A stretch of DNA of 64,000 nucleotides, taken from assembly GCF_003234855.1 (NCBI RefSeq), contig NZ_QKTO01000014.1:1-64000 (forward strand), written 5' to 3'. The stretch is from Curtobacterium sp. MCBD17_032 (GTDB taxonomy: Bacteria; Actinomycetota; Actinomycetes; Actinomycetales; Microbacteriaceae). Position 1 is the stretch's first letter. Every line of letters starts with the position of its first letter. The notes under the pieces were generated by a model. It did not search any database. It was not told where the DNA came from and saw only the letters and a list, made by a program, of their open reading frames with translations. Below are positions 45,280 to 54,176 of the stretch, in pieces. Both the position numbers and the translations under genes were made by a program.

Positions 45280-45744
45280 GGTGGTTCCTCCCGTTTCCCC
45301 GAACGGTAGGCGGCGGAGGGTGGCCGGTTCCCAGGGCGTCGGGTTCGACCGGGGCACAACGGCGCCAGCCATCGTCACGAACGGCCGCCGGACCCGCGGG
45401 ACCGACGCCCGACGACTCCGGAGGCACTGATGCTGTCCGGCAGTACGCGAACCCGGGCCTCGACCGGCTCCCGCGCGCGCGAGGACGTCGCGCTCCACGA
45501 CGTTGCCGACAGAGACGCCCTCCTCGCCGCACTCCGCCAGCGAGCGGCCGCTGCCCCTCGGTCCGATCGCGCCGCGCAGCGGACGACGCGCCCGGTCACA
45601 GGGAGGCGCGACGAGCACAAGGGGGCACGAGGAGCGCAGCGGGACGCGATCCCGCACCGTCCCCGTCGACGCCCCGGAGGCACGCCCCGCCCCCGCAGGT
45701 CCGTTACGCTCGTCGGGCATTCGCCACCACCAGGAGGTCCCACC
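45280..45744. other. 465-bp stretch without a convincing gene
   Basis: An open frame in phase with rnhA begins at an ATG at 45430 and contains a short amphipathic stretch, but then becomes arginine/proline-rich shadow-like sequence. TACGCT (45705-45710) looks like the rnhA -10 box, followed by a ~28-nt leader with AGGAGG. Nothing else recognised. Confidence 0.5.
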
Positions 45745-46266
45745 GTGACGATCGTCGCCGCCGCAGACGGCTCAGCCCTCGGCAACCCCGGCCCGGCCGG
45801 CTGGGCCTGGTACGTGGACGACGACCGATGGGCGGCCGGTGGGTGGCCCCGCGGCACGAACAACCAGGGCGAGTTGACCGCGGTCCTGCAGCTGCTCCGT
45901 GCGACCAAGGACACCGGCGAACCCCTGCACATCCTGTGCGACAGCCAGTACGCCATCAAGGCCTGCACCGAGTGGCTCGCCGGATGGAAGCGGAAGGGCT
46001 GGCGGAAGGCCGACGGCAAGCCCGTGCTGAACGTCGAGATCATCAAGGAGCTCGACGCCGAACTCCAGGGCCGCAAGGTCACCTTCGAGTGGGTCCGCGG
46101 GCACATGGGCCACGAGATGAACGAGGCCGCCGACGTCCGGGCCCGGGGTGCCGCGACCGCGTACCAGAACCGCACCGAGGTGCCGACGGGGCCGGGGTGG
46201 CCGGGCGTCCACGTCCCGGAGCCGGACGCGCTGCCCGAGGCCGTCCCGCCCGCGACGCTCTTCTGA
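45745..46266 (+). CDS. rnhA: Ribonuclease HI
   Basis: A 173-residue RNase HI that degrades the RNA strand of RNA:DNA hybrids. The four acidic catalytic residues are seen: Asp in AAADGSALGNPG, Glu in NNQGELTAVL, Asp in LCDSQYAIK, and Asp in NEAADVRARG. The basic handle (WLAGWKRKGWRKADGKPV) is present as in E. coli. GTG start with AGGAGG at proper spacing. A C-terminal extension of ~25 residues is Pro-rich. Confidence 0.95.
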   Translation: MTIVAAADGSALGNPGPAGWAWYVDDDRWAAGGWPRGTNNQGELTAVLQLLRATKDTGEPLHILCDSQYAIKACTEWLAGWKRKGWRKADGKPVLNVEIIKELDAELQGRKVTFEWVRGHMGHEMNEAADVRARGAATAYQNRTEVPTGPGWPGVHVPEPDALPEAVPPATLF

Positions 46267-46304
46267 GCCGAGCACGCAGCCGCACACACCACCCGGGCAC
46301 ACGA

Positions 46305-46334
46305 CGAGGGCGGGACCGATCGGTCCCGCCCTCG
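46305..46334. terminator. 30-bp perfect palindrome between rnhA and DUF6458 gene
   Basis: Two 15-bp arms (46305-46319, 46320-46334) are perfectly complementary with no spacer, between the convergent rnhA (ends 46266) and DUF6458 (ends 46356) genes. Confidence 0.8.
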
Positions 46335-46355
46335 CCGTTGTTCGTCCTGCCGGCG

Positions 46356-46607
46356 TCAGTAGGTGCCGTCGCGGCGGTCCTGCCGCGTGATCTGCTCACC
46401 GGACGCCGGGTCGACCCCGGAGCGGGTCGTGGTCGTGGTCCGACGTCCGCCGAAGCCGACCGCCAGACTGATGACGAACAGGATGACCCCGGCTGCGATG
46501 AGGATGTAGCCGATGAGCTTCAGGTCGATGCCCGCGAGTTGGTAGTCGACGGCGAACGCGACGATCGCGCCGATGACGATGAGGGCGATGCTGGAGCCGA
46601 TACGCAT
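46356..46607 (-). CDS. DUF6458 small membrane protein
   Basis: An 83-residue protein with two membrane helices (about 5-22 and 30-52) and a Thr/Arg-rich tail. MRIGSSIALIVIGAI and DLKLIGYILIAAGVILF are typical of DUF6458 proteins of actinobacteria. Function unknown. It lies 75 bp downstream of the helicase gene on the same strand. Confidence 0.85.
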   Translation of the reverse strand: MRIGSSIALIVIGAIVAFAVDYQLAGIDLKLIGYILIAAGVILFVISLAVGFGGRRTTTTTRSGVDPASGEQITRQDRRDGTY

Positions 46608-46681
46608 GGGCGTTCCTTCCGTCGGGACCCCGACGGTACCGGACCGTGCACGCTCGTGTTCCGCCCTCGGTCGATCCGCCC

Positions 46682-49237
46682 TCAGTCCACGTCGACCTCG
46701 GCCCACCCGTCGAACCGGCCGATCTCGGTGACCCGGACGACGGCCTCCCCCGCCTCGTCGGAGGCGTCGAGGTCGATGGTGGCGGAGAACCCGAAGTCCT
46801 TGTCGCCCTCCGGGTCGGCGAAGATCTGCCGTGCCCGCCAGGTCCGGCCCTCCTCGGTGAGGACGAGGTACTGCATCGACCGGGCCTCGGCGTCGATGCC
46901 GACGGTGTCGTGCTCGTCGTAGTACTCCTCGAGCACGGCGTCCCAGGCGGAGCGGTCGAAGCCCTGCTGCGCGTCGAGTTCCCCGAGCGCGTCGATGTCG
47001 TCGCGGGCTGCGAGCAGCACCCGCTGGAACAGCGCGTTCCGCACGAGGACCCGGAACGCCCGGACGTTGCCGGTGAGGCGGGCGGGCTGCGGCGGGGCGA
47101 TCTCCTCGTGTTCGGCCTCGGCGAGCGCGATGTCCCCGTTCATCAGGGCCTCCCACTCGTCGACGAGCGAGGAGTCGACCTGGCGCACGAGTTCGCCGAG
47201 CCACTCGGTGATGTCGTCGAGCTCCTGCGTGCGGTGCTCGTCGGCGATGGTCTGCCGCATGGTCCGGTACGCGTCCGACAGGTACCGCAGGACGAGCCCT
47301 TCGGACCGGGTGAGCTGGTAGTAGCGGACGTAGTCGCCGAAGGTCATCGCCCGCTCGTACATGTCGCGGACGACCGACTTCGGGGAGAGCCGGAAGTCGA
47401 GGACCCACGGCTGCTCGTCCGCGTAGCTCTCGTACGCGGCCGTGAGGAGTTCGTCGAGCGGCTTCGGCCAGGTGACCTCCTCGAGCAGCTCCATCCGCTC
47501 CTCGTACTCGATGCCCTCCTGCTTCATCCGGGCGACCGCTTCCCCGCGCTCCTTGAACTGCTGCTGCGACAGGATCGCACGCGGGTCGTCGAGGGTCGCC
47601 TCGACGATGGAGACCATGTCGAGCGCGAAGGTCGGTGACTCGGGGTCGAGCAGCTCGAAGGCCGCGAGCGCGAAGGGCGACAGTGGCTGGTTCAGCGCGA
47701 AGTTCGCCTGCAGGTCGACGGTGAGCCGGTAGCGCCCGTCCACCTTCTCGATCACCCGGGCGTTGATGAGCGTCCGCGCGATGGTGAGCGCCCGTCGGGC
47801 CATCGCGAGCTGCCGTGCGCGTGGTTCGTGGTTGTCGAACACCAGGGAACGGACGTCCTGGAACGCGTCTCCTCCGCGGGCGACGACGGAGAGCACCATC
47901 GCGTGCGTGATGCGCATCCGCGACACCATCGGCTCGGGCTCGGCGGCGATGAGGCGCTCGAACGACGCCTGCCCCCAGGACACGAAGCCCTCGGGGGCCT
48001 TCTTCCGCTTGATCTTGTTCTTCTTCTTCGGGTCGTCCCCCGCCTTGGCGACGGCGCGGGCGTTCTCGATGTCGTGCTCTGGCGCCTCGGCGACGACGTC
48101 GCCCTCGGTGTCGTACCCGGCGCGACCAGCGCGACCGGCGATCTGGTGGAACTCGCGTGCGGAGAGCTGCCGCATCTTCGTGCCGTCGAACTTCGTCAGC
48201 CCGGTGAACAGCACCGCGCGGATGGGGACGTTGATCCCGACGCCGAGGGTGTCCGTGCCGCAGATCACGGGCAGGAGTCCGCGCTGGGCGAGTTGCTCGA
48301 CGAGCCGCCGGTACTTCGGCAGCATGCCCGCGTGGTGCACCCCGATGCCGGCCCGAATCAGACGAGACAGGGTCTGCCCGAAGCCGGCGCTGAAGCGGAA
48401 GCCGGCGATGGCCTCCGCGATCTCGTCCCGGCGCTCCCGACTGGCGACCTTGGCGGACATGAGCGACTGCGCGCGTTCGAGGGCCGCCGCCTGGGCGAAG
48501 TGCACGATGTAGACCGGCGCCTTGCGCTCCTCGAGCAGGCGCTCGACGGTCTCCTGCACGGGTGTCATCACGTACTCGTAGGCGAGCGGCACGGGCCGTG
48601 AGACGCCGGTCACCCGCGCGGTGGGGCGACCGGTCCGTCGGGAGAGGTCGTCCGCGATCGTGGTGACGTCCCCGAGGGTGGCCGACATGAGCAGGAACTG
48701 CGCGCGTTCGAGCACGAGCAGCGGCACCTGCCACGCCCACCCGCGGTCGGCGTCGCCGTAGAAGTGGAACTCGTCCATCACGACGACGTCCACGTCGGCG
48801 TCCGGACCCTGACGCAGCGCGAGGTTGGCGAGGATCTCGGCCGTGCAGCAGACGATCGGGGCGTCCGCGTTGACCGCCGAGTCGCCCGTGACCATGCCGA
48901 CGTTCTGCGCGCCGAACAGGTCGACGAGCTGGAAGAACTTCTCGGACACGAGGGCCTTGATCGGTGCGGTGTAGTAGCTCCGCTTGCCCTCGGCGAGCGC
49001 GGCGAAGTGTGCGCCCGCCGCGACGAGGGACTTGCCGGTGCCGGTCGGGGTGCTCAGGACGACGTTGGCGCCCGACACGAGTTCGATGAGCGCTTCGTCC
49101 TGCGCAGGGTAGAGCGGTCGACCGCCGGAGGCGGCCCACTCGGCGAAGGCCAGGTAGACGGCGTCGGGATCGACGACACCGCCCTCTGCCGCCGGCAGTG
49201 CGGCGACGAGCGGAGGGACGGTGGTGACGTCGGTCAT
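46682..49237 (-). CDS. Ski2-like DEAD/DEAH-box RNA helicase with DUF3516
   Basis: An 851-residue superfamily 2 helicase. Walker A is STPTGTGKS, the DEAH-type box is MDEFH, motif III SATLGD, and motif VI HQIAGRAGRAGYD. After the helicase core comes a Lys-rich insert (DPKKKNKIKRKK) and a DUF3516 C-terminal half, a combination characteristic of actinobacteria. It probably unwinds structured RNA in decay or ribosome-related work. Start ATG at 49237; divergent from the LLM gene at 49343. Confidence 0.95.
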   Translation of the reverse strand: MTDVTTVPPLVAALPAAEGGVVDPDAVYLAFAEWAASGGRPLYPAQDEALIELVSGANVVLSTPTGTGKSLVAAGAHFAALAEGKRSYYTAPIKALVSEKFFQLVDLFGAQNVGMVTGDSAVNADAPIVCCTAEILANLALRQGPDADVDVVVMDEFHFYGDADRGWAWQVPLLVLERAQFLLMSATLGDVTTIADDLSRRTGRPTARVTGVSRPVPLAYEYVMTPVQETVERLLEERKAPVYIVHFAQAAALERAQSLMSAKVASRERRDEIAEAIAGFRFSAGFGQTLSRLIRAGIGVHHAGMLPKYRRLVEQLAQRGLLPVICGTDTLGVGINVPIRAVLFTGLTKFDGTKMRQLSAREFHQIAGRAGRAGYDTEGDVVAEAPEHDIENARAVAKAGDDPKKKNKIKRKKAPEGFVSWGQASFERLIAAEPEPMVSRMRITHAMVLSVVARGGDAFQDVRSLVFDNHEPRARQLAMARRALTIARTLINARVIEKVDGRYRLTVDLQANFALNQPLSPFALAAFELLDPESPTFALDMVSIVEATLDDPRAILSQQQFKERGEAVARMKQEGIEYEERMELLEEVTWPKPLDELLTAAYESYADEQPWVLDFRLSPKSVVRDMYERAMTFGDYVRYYQLTRSEGLVLRYLSDAYRTMRQTIADEHRTQELDDITEWLGELVRQVDSSLVDEWEALMNGDIALAEAEHEEIAPPQPARLTGNVRAFRVLVRNALFQRVLLAARDDIDALGELDAQQGFDRSAWDAVLEEYYDEHDTVGIDAEARSMQYLVLTEEGRTWRARQIFADPEGDKDFGFSATIDLDASDEAGEAVVRVTEIGRFDGWAEVDVD

Positions 49238-49342
49238 GTCCCCATCCTCCCAGCACCACGCGTCGCCGGTCCCGGGAGGCCCGCATCCCGTGGACAGGTC
49301 CCGCACCTTCCGCAGATCCATACGCCCGCATAGACTGCTTCC

Positions 49343-50356
49343 GTGCGCGAACTCGGCTTCCTCTCCTTCGTCCCGAACCACGGCGGCGCCCCCGGTGCTG
49401 CGAGCGCACTCGAGGACGGCCTCCGGCTGTTCCAGGCCGCCGAGGCGCTCGGCTACGGCACCGGCTGGGTGCGCGGTCGCCACTTCGAGCCCTTCCTGAC
49501 GAGCCCGATGACCTTCTTCGCCGCCGCCGCCCAACGGACGAGCACGATCGGCTTCGGCACCGCCGTCCTCGGGATGCGGTACGAGGACCCGGTCCGGCTC
49601 GCCGAGGACGCCAGCACGGTCGACCTGCTCAGCGGCGGGCGCGTGCAACTCGGCATCAGCACCGGGATCGCCGGCTACGGCCCGATCCTCGACCCGGTGT
49701 TCGGCGCGTCCGAGCGGTCGTTCCGCGACGAGGCCGAGGCCCGCGCCGCCCGACTGGTCGAGGTCCTGCGCGGCGACGCCCTGGGGTCCGCCGGGCAGGG
49801 CTACGAGTCCATCCCCGCCGGCGCCGAGCTCACCCTGCAGCCGCAGAGCCCGGGCCTGCTCGACCGCGTGTGGTGGGGCGGCGGGAGCATGGGCACCGCG
49901 GTGAAGACGGCCGAGAAGGGCCTGCTGCTGCACTGCTCGACGCTGAACACCGAGGACACCGGCGCCCCGTTCGCCGAGGCACAGGCCGACCAGATCGCCG
50001 CGTACCGCGCCCGGTTCGCCGAGCTGCACCCGGAGCGCACTCCGAAGGTCGCCGTCGGGCGCATCATCGTCCCGCTCCTCGACGACGCCGACCGTGCCGC
50101 GCACGAGGAGTTCCTCACCGGGTACGCGTCCGGCATGGACGACGAGGGCCGACCGCTCTCCGGCCCGCCCTTCCGCTTCAGCCGTGTGCTCTCCGGCGAG
50201 CCGGCGGCGATCGTCGACGCGCTGCTGGCCGACCCGGCGGTGGCGGCGACCGACGAACTCGTCGTGACCCTCCCGGCCAACGGGGACCGGGCCTCCCACG
50301 AGCGGATCCTGCGGATCGTCGCCGAGGAGATCGCGCCGTCGGTGCGCACGGCCTGA
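49343..50356 (+). CDS. LLM-class flavin-dependent oxidoreductase
   Basis: A 337-residue luciferase-like monooxygenase family protein, TIM-barrel with FMN or F420 use. Family stretches: LGFLSFVPNHGG at the start, STIGFGTAVLGMRYEDP, DLLSGGRVQLGIS and VWWGGGSMGTAV. TAGACT (49331-49336) lies 6 nt before the GTG start, so the message is probably leaderless. A more distant paralogue is at 59457. Substrate unknown. Confidence 0.92.
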   Translation: MRELGFLSFVPNHGGAPGAASALEDGLRLFQAAEALGYGTGWVRGRHFEPFLTSPMTFFAAAAQRTSTIGFGTAVLGMRYEDPVRLAEDASTVDLLSGGRVQLGISTGIAGYGPILDPVFGASERSFRDEAEARAARLVEVLRGDALGSAGQGYESIPAGAELTLQPQSPGLLDRVWWGGGSMGTAVKTAEKGLLLHCSTLNTEDTGAPFAEAQADQIAAYRARFAELHPERTPKVAVGRIIVPLLDDADRAAHEEFLTGYASGMDDEGRPLSGPPFRFSRVLSGEPAAIVDALLADPAVAATDELVVTLPANGDRASHERILRIVAEEIAPSVRTA

Positions 50357-50753
50357 GGGGCGAGGGCGCCGCGGAGACGGTGCCGCTGCGCGGCGCGACC
50401 GACGCAGACGTCCGGCGGGGCCGTCGGGGTGGTGGGTCCCGAGGCCCTCCCGCCGGACGACCATCCCGTCCCTGATCCACACGGGATGGTGGAGCCATCG
50501 TTCCACCGTGCGCGCGGTTTGTCACACAGACCGCGCAGATCGAGGATGCGCCCCCGCACGAGGTGCGGGGGCGCATCGGGACGCATCAAGCCCGGCGGGG
50601 CGCCGTCGACCGGATCAGGAGGCCGAGGCGCACGCACGACGAGCCGTGGGTGATGCGCGCGTCGCCGGTAACCAGCCGACTGACGCACCTCCGATCGTAC
50701 CCGGCGGGTCCGTCCGTGCGCGGAAAACGGACCTGTCTACGGGGCGACGCCCC
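50357..50753. other. 397-bp gene-free stretch with several hairpins
   Basis: It contains CCATCCCGT...ACGGGATGG (about 50461-50488) and a strong hairpin at 50545-50577 but no credible reading frame. It could be a long 3' region or hold a small RNA; nothing in the sequence decides. Confidence 0.5.
50545..50577. terminator. 15-bp perfect hairpin, 3-nt loop
   Basis: Arms 50545-50559 and 50563-50577 pair perfectly. It lies between the convergent LLM gene (ends 50356) and GH3 gene (ends 50754), so it can end either transcript. Confidence 0.65.
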
Positions 50754-53336
50754 TCACTCCAGTTCGAGGGACGCCCGACCGGCCTCGTCGACGACGGACG
50801 CCCCGACGTGGAGGGTGAACGTCCCGGGCTCGTACGCCCAGCGCCCGTCCCGACCGCCGTCCCAGTGGGCGAACGCACGCGCGGGGACCTCGATCGACAC
50901 CTCGGTGGACCCGCCCGCCTCGAGCCGGACCGGAGCGAAGCCGACGAGCCACCGCACCGGCCGGTCCACCGACGACTCCGCCCGCGACGCGTACACCTGC
51001 ACGACGTGCTTGCCCGCACGATGCCCGGTGTTCGCGACGGTCGCGGTCACGATGACGGCGTCGCCCTCGGTGACGGTCGGGGTCGCCGCGACGCCGTCGA
51101 TCGTCCACGTGGTGTAGCCGAGGCCGTGCCCGAACGGGTACGCCGGCTCGGTCCCGGCACGGAGCCACGCCCGGTACCCGATGTGCACGCCCTCGTCGTA
51201 CGACACCGCCCCGTCGACCGGCGTGACGTCGAGCACCGGGACGTCCGCCATGGTCGCCGGCCAGGTGGTCGGCAGGCGTCCGCCCGGCTCGCGTGCTCCG
51301 GTGAGCACGTCGGCGAGCGCGTTGCCGTACTCCTGCCCGCCGAACCAGGTGAGCAGGACCGCGGCGACCTCGTCCCGCCACGGCATCTCGACGGGCGAGC
51401 CGGCGTTCACCACGACGACGGTCGCCGGGTTGGCCGCGGCGACCGCGCGGACCAGGTCGTCCTGGTGGCCGGGCAGCGCGAGGGAGGTCCGGTCGTAGCC
51501 CTCGGACTCGACCCTGCTGTTCGTGCCGACGACCACGACCGCGACGTCGGCCCGCGACGCGGCGGACACGGCTGCGGCGACGAGGTCGGCGGGGTCGTCG
51601 TCGGAGGGCTCGGTCCCGAACTGGTAGGCGAGGACCCCACCGAGCGTCTCGTCCTGCACGACGTCGTGTTCGATGCGGATCACGACCCGCTGTCCGGCCG
51701 CCACCGCGACGGGGACCGAGCGCGCCGGCGGGTTGAGGAACGCGGCACCGAGCTGGTCACCCTTGAACGGCACGTCCTCGTCGAGCAGGAGCTCCCCGTC
51801 GATCCACATCCGCGAGCGTCCGGCAGCGCCGATCCCGATCCGCACGGTGCCGTCCTGCTGCGCCGTGTACGTGGTCGTGATGTCCAACCGGTCGGCCTCG
51901 CGGGTGGGGGCGTCCCCGCCGAACCAGAACAGGGCGGTCGCGCGACGGTCCTCGGCGTACAGCTCCGACCCGTCGCGCATGAAGGCCACCCGGGCGCCGG
52001 GCTCGCCGGTCACCGGGTTCGTGATGGTGTCGAGCGGGAACTCGGCGATGCCCTCCTGCACGACGGCCCCGATCGCGTACTCGACCGTCGCCGCCGGGAA
52101 CGCGGCCCGGATCCCGTCGAGCGGGGAGACGACCGACTCCGGGACGACGGTTGCGGACCCGCCGCCCTGCGTGCGCGCCTGATCGGCGTTGTGCCCGATG
52201 ACCGCGATGCGGGACACCGCGGCGGGGTCGAGGGGCAGGACACCGGTGTTGCGCGCGAGGACGGTGCCCTCCGCCTCGGCCTCCCGCACGAACGCGATGC
52301 CGTCCTCGACCGCGGGAGCCGATGCCGAAGCCGAGCCAGCGGCCCCGGCACCGGCACCGGCACCGGCACCGGCACCGGCACCGGCACCGGCACCGGCACC
52401 GGCACCGGCACCGGCAGGCTCCGCGTCGCCGAGCCCGGACAGGGCCCCGACCCGGGCGGCGAGCAGCAGGATGCGGCGCACCTTCCGGTCGATCGCCGCC
52501 ATCGGGACCTTCCCCGACGCGACCGCGGCCAGCAGGGGCCCCTCGCTCCACCACGGGTTCGGTCCGGGCATCGCGAGGTCCTGCGACGCCCTCGCCGCCT
52601 CGACCGACCGCACCCCGGTCCAGTCGGACACGACGACCCCGTCGAAGCCCCACTCGCTGTTGAGGGGCGTCTCGAGCAGGTCGTTCTCCGACGCGGTCAC
52701 GCCGTTGACGGCGTTGTACGACGACATGACGGCCCACGCGTGCGCCTCGGTCACGGCCTTCTCGAACGCCAGCAGGTACAGCTCGCGCAGGGCACGCTCG
52801 GACACCTCGGTGGACGCGGTGAAGCGGTCGGTCTCGTAGTCGTTCGCGATGTAGTGCTTCGGGGTCGCCGCGACGCCGCGCTCCTGCACGCCGGCGACGT
52901 AGGAGGCCGCCAGGTCGCCGGTGAGCACCGGGTCCTCGCTGAACGCCTCGAAGTGGCGACCGCCGAGCGGTGAGCGGTGCAGGTTGATCGTCGGACCGAG
53001 GACGACGTCGACGCCCTTGCGTCGGGCCTCCAGGGCGGCCGCCCCGCCGTACCGCTTCGCGATCGCGCGGTCCCACGACGCGCTCAGCGCGGTCGCGGAC
53101 GGCAGGTTGAGCGACGGCTCCCGCTCGTCCCACACCTCACCGCGCACACCGGACGGTCCGTCCGACATGAGGACCCGGCGGAGCCCGATCTCCTCGATCG
53201 GCCACGTGGTCCAGAAGTCCCGGCCGGTGAGCAGCTGCACCTTCTGCTCGGTGGAGAGCCGGCCGAGGAGCGCGTCGATGTGCTCACCGAGCGGGTCGGA
53301 GGCTGCTGGGGTCGATGCTGCGGGGGTCGCGGTCAC
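50754..53336 (-). CDS. GH3 beta-glucosidase with PA14-like insert
   Basis: An 860-residue family-3 glycoside hydrolase without signal peptide, so probably cytoplasmic. The N-terminal barrel has LMSDGPSGVRG, ATPKHYIANDYETDR, and the nucleophile Asp in VVVSDWTGV. A (GA)n low-complexity linker separates it from the alpha/beta sandwich (VVVVGTNSRVESEGYDR, NAGSPVEMPW). A PA14-like beta domain (about residues 420-560) is inserted, and a fibronectin-III-like domain ends the protein. GTG start at 53336 with GGAAGGA upstream. It likely hydrolyses beta-glucosides after uptake. Confidence 0.94.
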   Translation of the reverse strand: MTATPAASTPAASDPLGEHIDALLGRLSTEQKVQLLTGRDFWTTWPIEEIGLRRVLMSDGPSGVRGEVWDEREPSLNLPSATALSASWDRAIAKRYGGAAALEARRKGVDVVLGPTINLHRSPLGGRHFEAFSEDPVLTGDLAASYVAGVQERGVAATPKHYIANDYETDRFTASTEVSERALRELYLLAFEKAVTEAHAWAVMSSYNAVNGVTASENDLLETPLNSEWGFDGVVVSDWTGVRSVEAARASQDLAMPGPNPWWSEGPLLAAVASGKVPMAAIDRKVRRILLLAARVGALSGLGDAEPAGAGAGAGAGAGAGAGAGAGAGAGAAGSASASAPAVEDGIAFVREAEAEGTVLARNTGVLPLDPAAVSRIAVIGHNADQARTQGGGSATVVPESVVSPLDGIRAAFPAATVEYAIGAVVQEGIAEFPLDTITNPVTGEPGARVAFMRDGSELYAEDRRATALFWFGGDAPTREADRLDITTTYTAQQDGTVRIGIGAAGRSRMWIDGELLLDEDVPFKGDQLGAAFLNPPARSVPVAVAAGQRVVIRIEHDVVQDETLGGVLAYQFGTEPSDDDPADLVAAAVSAASRADVAVVVVGTNSRVESEGYDRTSLALPGHQDDLVRAVAAANPATVVVVNAGSPVEMPWRDEVAAVLLTWFGGQEYGNALADVLTGAREPGGRLPTTWPATMADVPVLDVTPVDGAVSYDEGVHIGYRAWLRAGTEPAYPFGHGLGYTTWTIDGVAATPTVTEGDAVIVTATVANTGHRAGKHVVQVYASRAESSVDRPVRWLVGFAPVRLEAGGSTEVSIEVPARAFAHWDGGRDGRWAYEPGTFTLHVGASVVDEAGRASLELE
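52345..52416. repeat. Twelve tandem copies of hexamer CCGGCA inside GH3 gene
   Basis: 72 bp of uninterrupted CCGGCA repeats, read on the minus strand as twelve Ala-Gly pairs in the linker between the catalytic barrel and the sandwich domain. Slippage would change length by whole pairs of residues and keep the frame, so this is a likely length-variable site. Confidence 0.95.
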
Positions 53337-53394
53337 GGTGGTCGGTCCTTCCGTCGGGGACGTACCGCCGAGCGCCGTCGTCGGCAGTGTCCTC

Positions 53395-53453
53395 ACGCTA
53401 GCACCAATCCCTACTGCTATTCGGTTTCTGGTCGCGCCGCCGGGCGGTACTCT
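53395..53453. promoter_or_regulatory. Divergent promoter region GH3 / TetR
   Basis: TACTCT (53448-53453) lies 6 nt before the TetR ATG. TAGCGT on the minus strand (53395-53400) is a plausible GH3 -10 box. Between them ACCAAT-N10-ATTCGGT (53403-53425) is an imperfect dyad that could be the TetR operator. Confidence 0.45.
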
Positions 53454-53459
53454 CTCGCC

Positions 53460-54050
53460 ATGGCACGACGGGGTTCGTACGCGAAGGGCATCGCCAAGCG
53501 CGAGGAGATCCTGTCCGTCGCGCTCGACCTCGTCGCCACGCAGGGGTTCCGGCGCACGAGCATCAAGGACATCGCGGACGCGGTCGGCCTCACGCAGGCA
53601 GGGCTCCTGCACTACTTCGACTCGAAGGACGAGCTCTGGGTCGCGATCCTCCGCCGCCGCGACGAGCTCGACGACGCCGCACAGTGGGACGCGCCGGACT
53701 TCGCAGCACTCCTCGCCGCGGTCGTCCGACACAACGCCGAGGTTCCGGGTCTCGTGCAGATGTTCGTCAACCTGTCCGCTGCGGCGGCGACCGACCCGGA
53801 CCACCCCGCGCACGCCTACTTCCGCGAGCGCTACGAGACCACGCGCAGCCGGATGACCGACGACTTCCGCCGGATGCAGCAGGACGGTCGGCTCCGCGCC
53901 GACCTCGACCCGGAGGAACTGGCCAGCGTCCTGCTCGCCACCTCCGACGGCATGCAGATCCAGTGGCTGTACGACCCGACGCGGGACATGGCCGAACACG
54001 TCGAACTCGTCAGCCGCCTCGCGATGGCCCAGGTCACCGCCGGCTCCTGA
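53460..54050 (+). CDS. TetR-family regulator
   Basis: A 196-residue TetR regulator. The helix-turn-helix is ILSVALDLVATQGFRRTSIKDIADAVGLTQAGLLHYFDSKDEL (positions ~17-59), the rest an all-helical ligand domain. It is divergent from the GH3 beta-glucosidase gene, so it probably represses it and itself in response to a sugar or glycoside signal (inference). Start at 53460 shows leaderless spacing. Confidence 0.92.
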   Translation: MARRGSYAKGIAKREEILSVALDLVATQGFRRTSIKDIADAVGLTQAGLLHYFDSKDELWVAILRRRDELDDAAQWDAPDFAALLAAVVRHNAEVPGLVQMFVNLSAAAATDPDHPAHAYFRERYETTRSRMTDDFRRMQQDGRLRADLDPEELASVLLATSDGMQIQWLYDPTRDMAEHVELVSRLAMAQVTAGS

Positions 54051-54176
54051 CGGCCGCCCGGGAGGCCCGACCCCCGTCCCGACACGGGTACCGCCCGTGC
54101 CTGGTTGCGTCCACCGCCCGCGGTGCAGGATGGGAGCGACCCGACCCGGGTCTCGACGAGGACGTGGAGGAACGCG

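Noticed and set aside
45430..45744. Open frame continuous with rnhA upstream of its start
   Set aside because: The AGGAGG before GTG 45745 and the RNase H fold start there; the upstream part is Arg/Pro-rich and looks non-coding.
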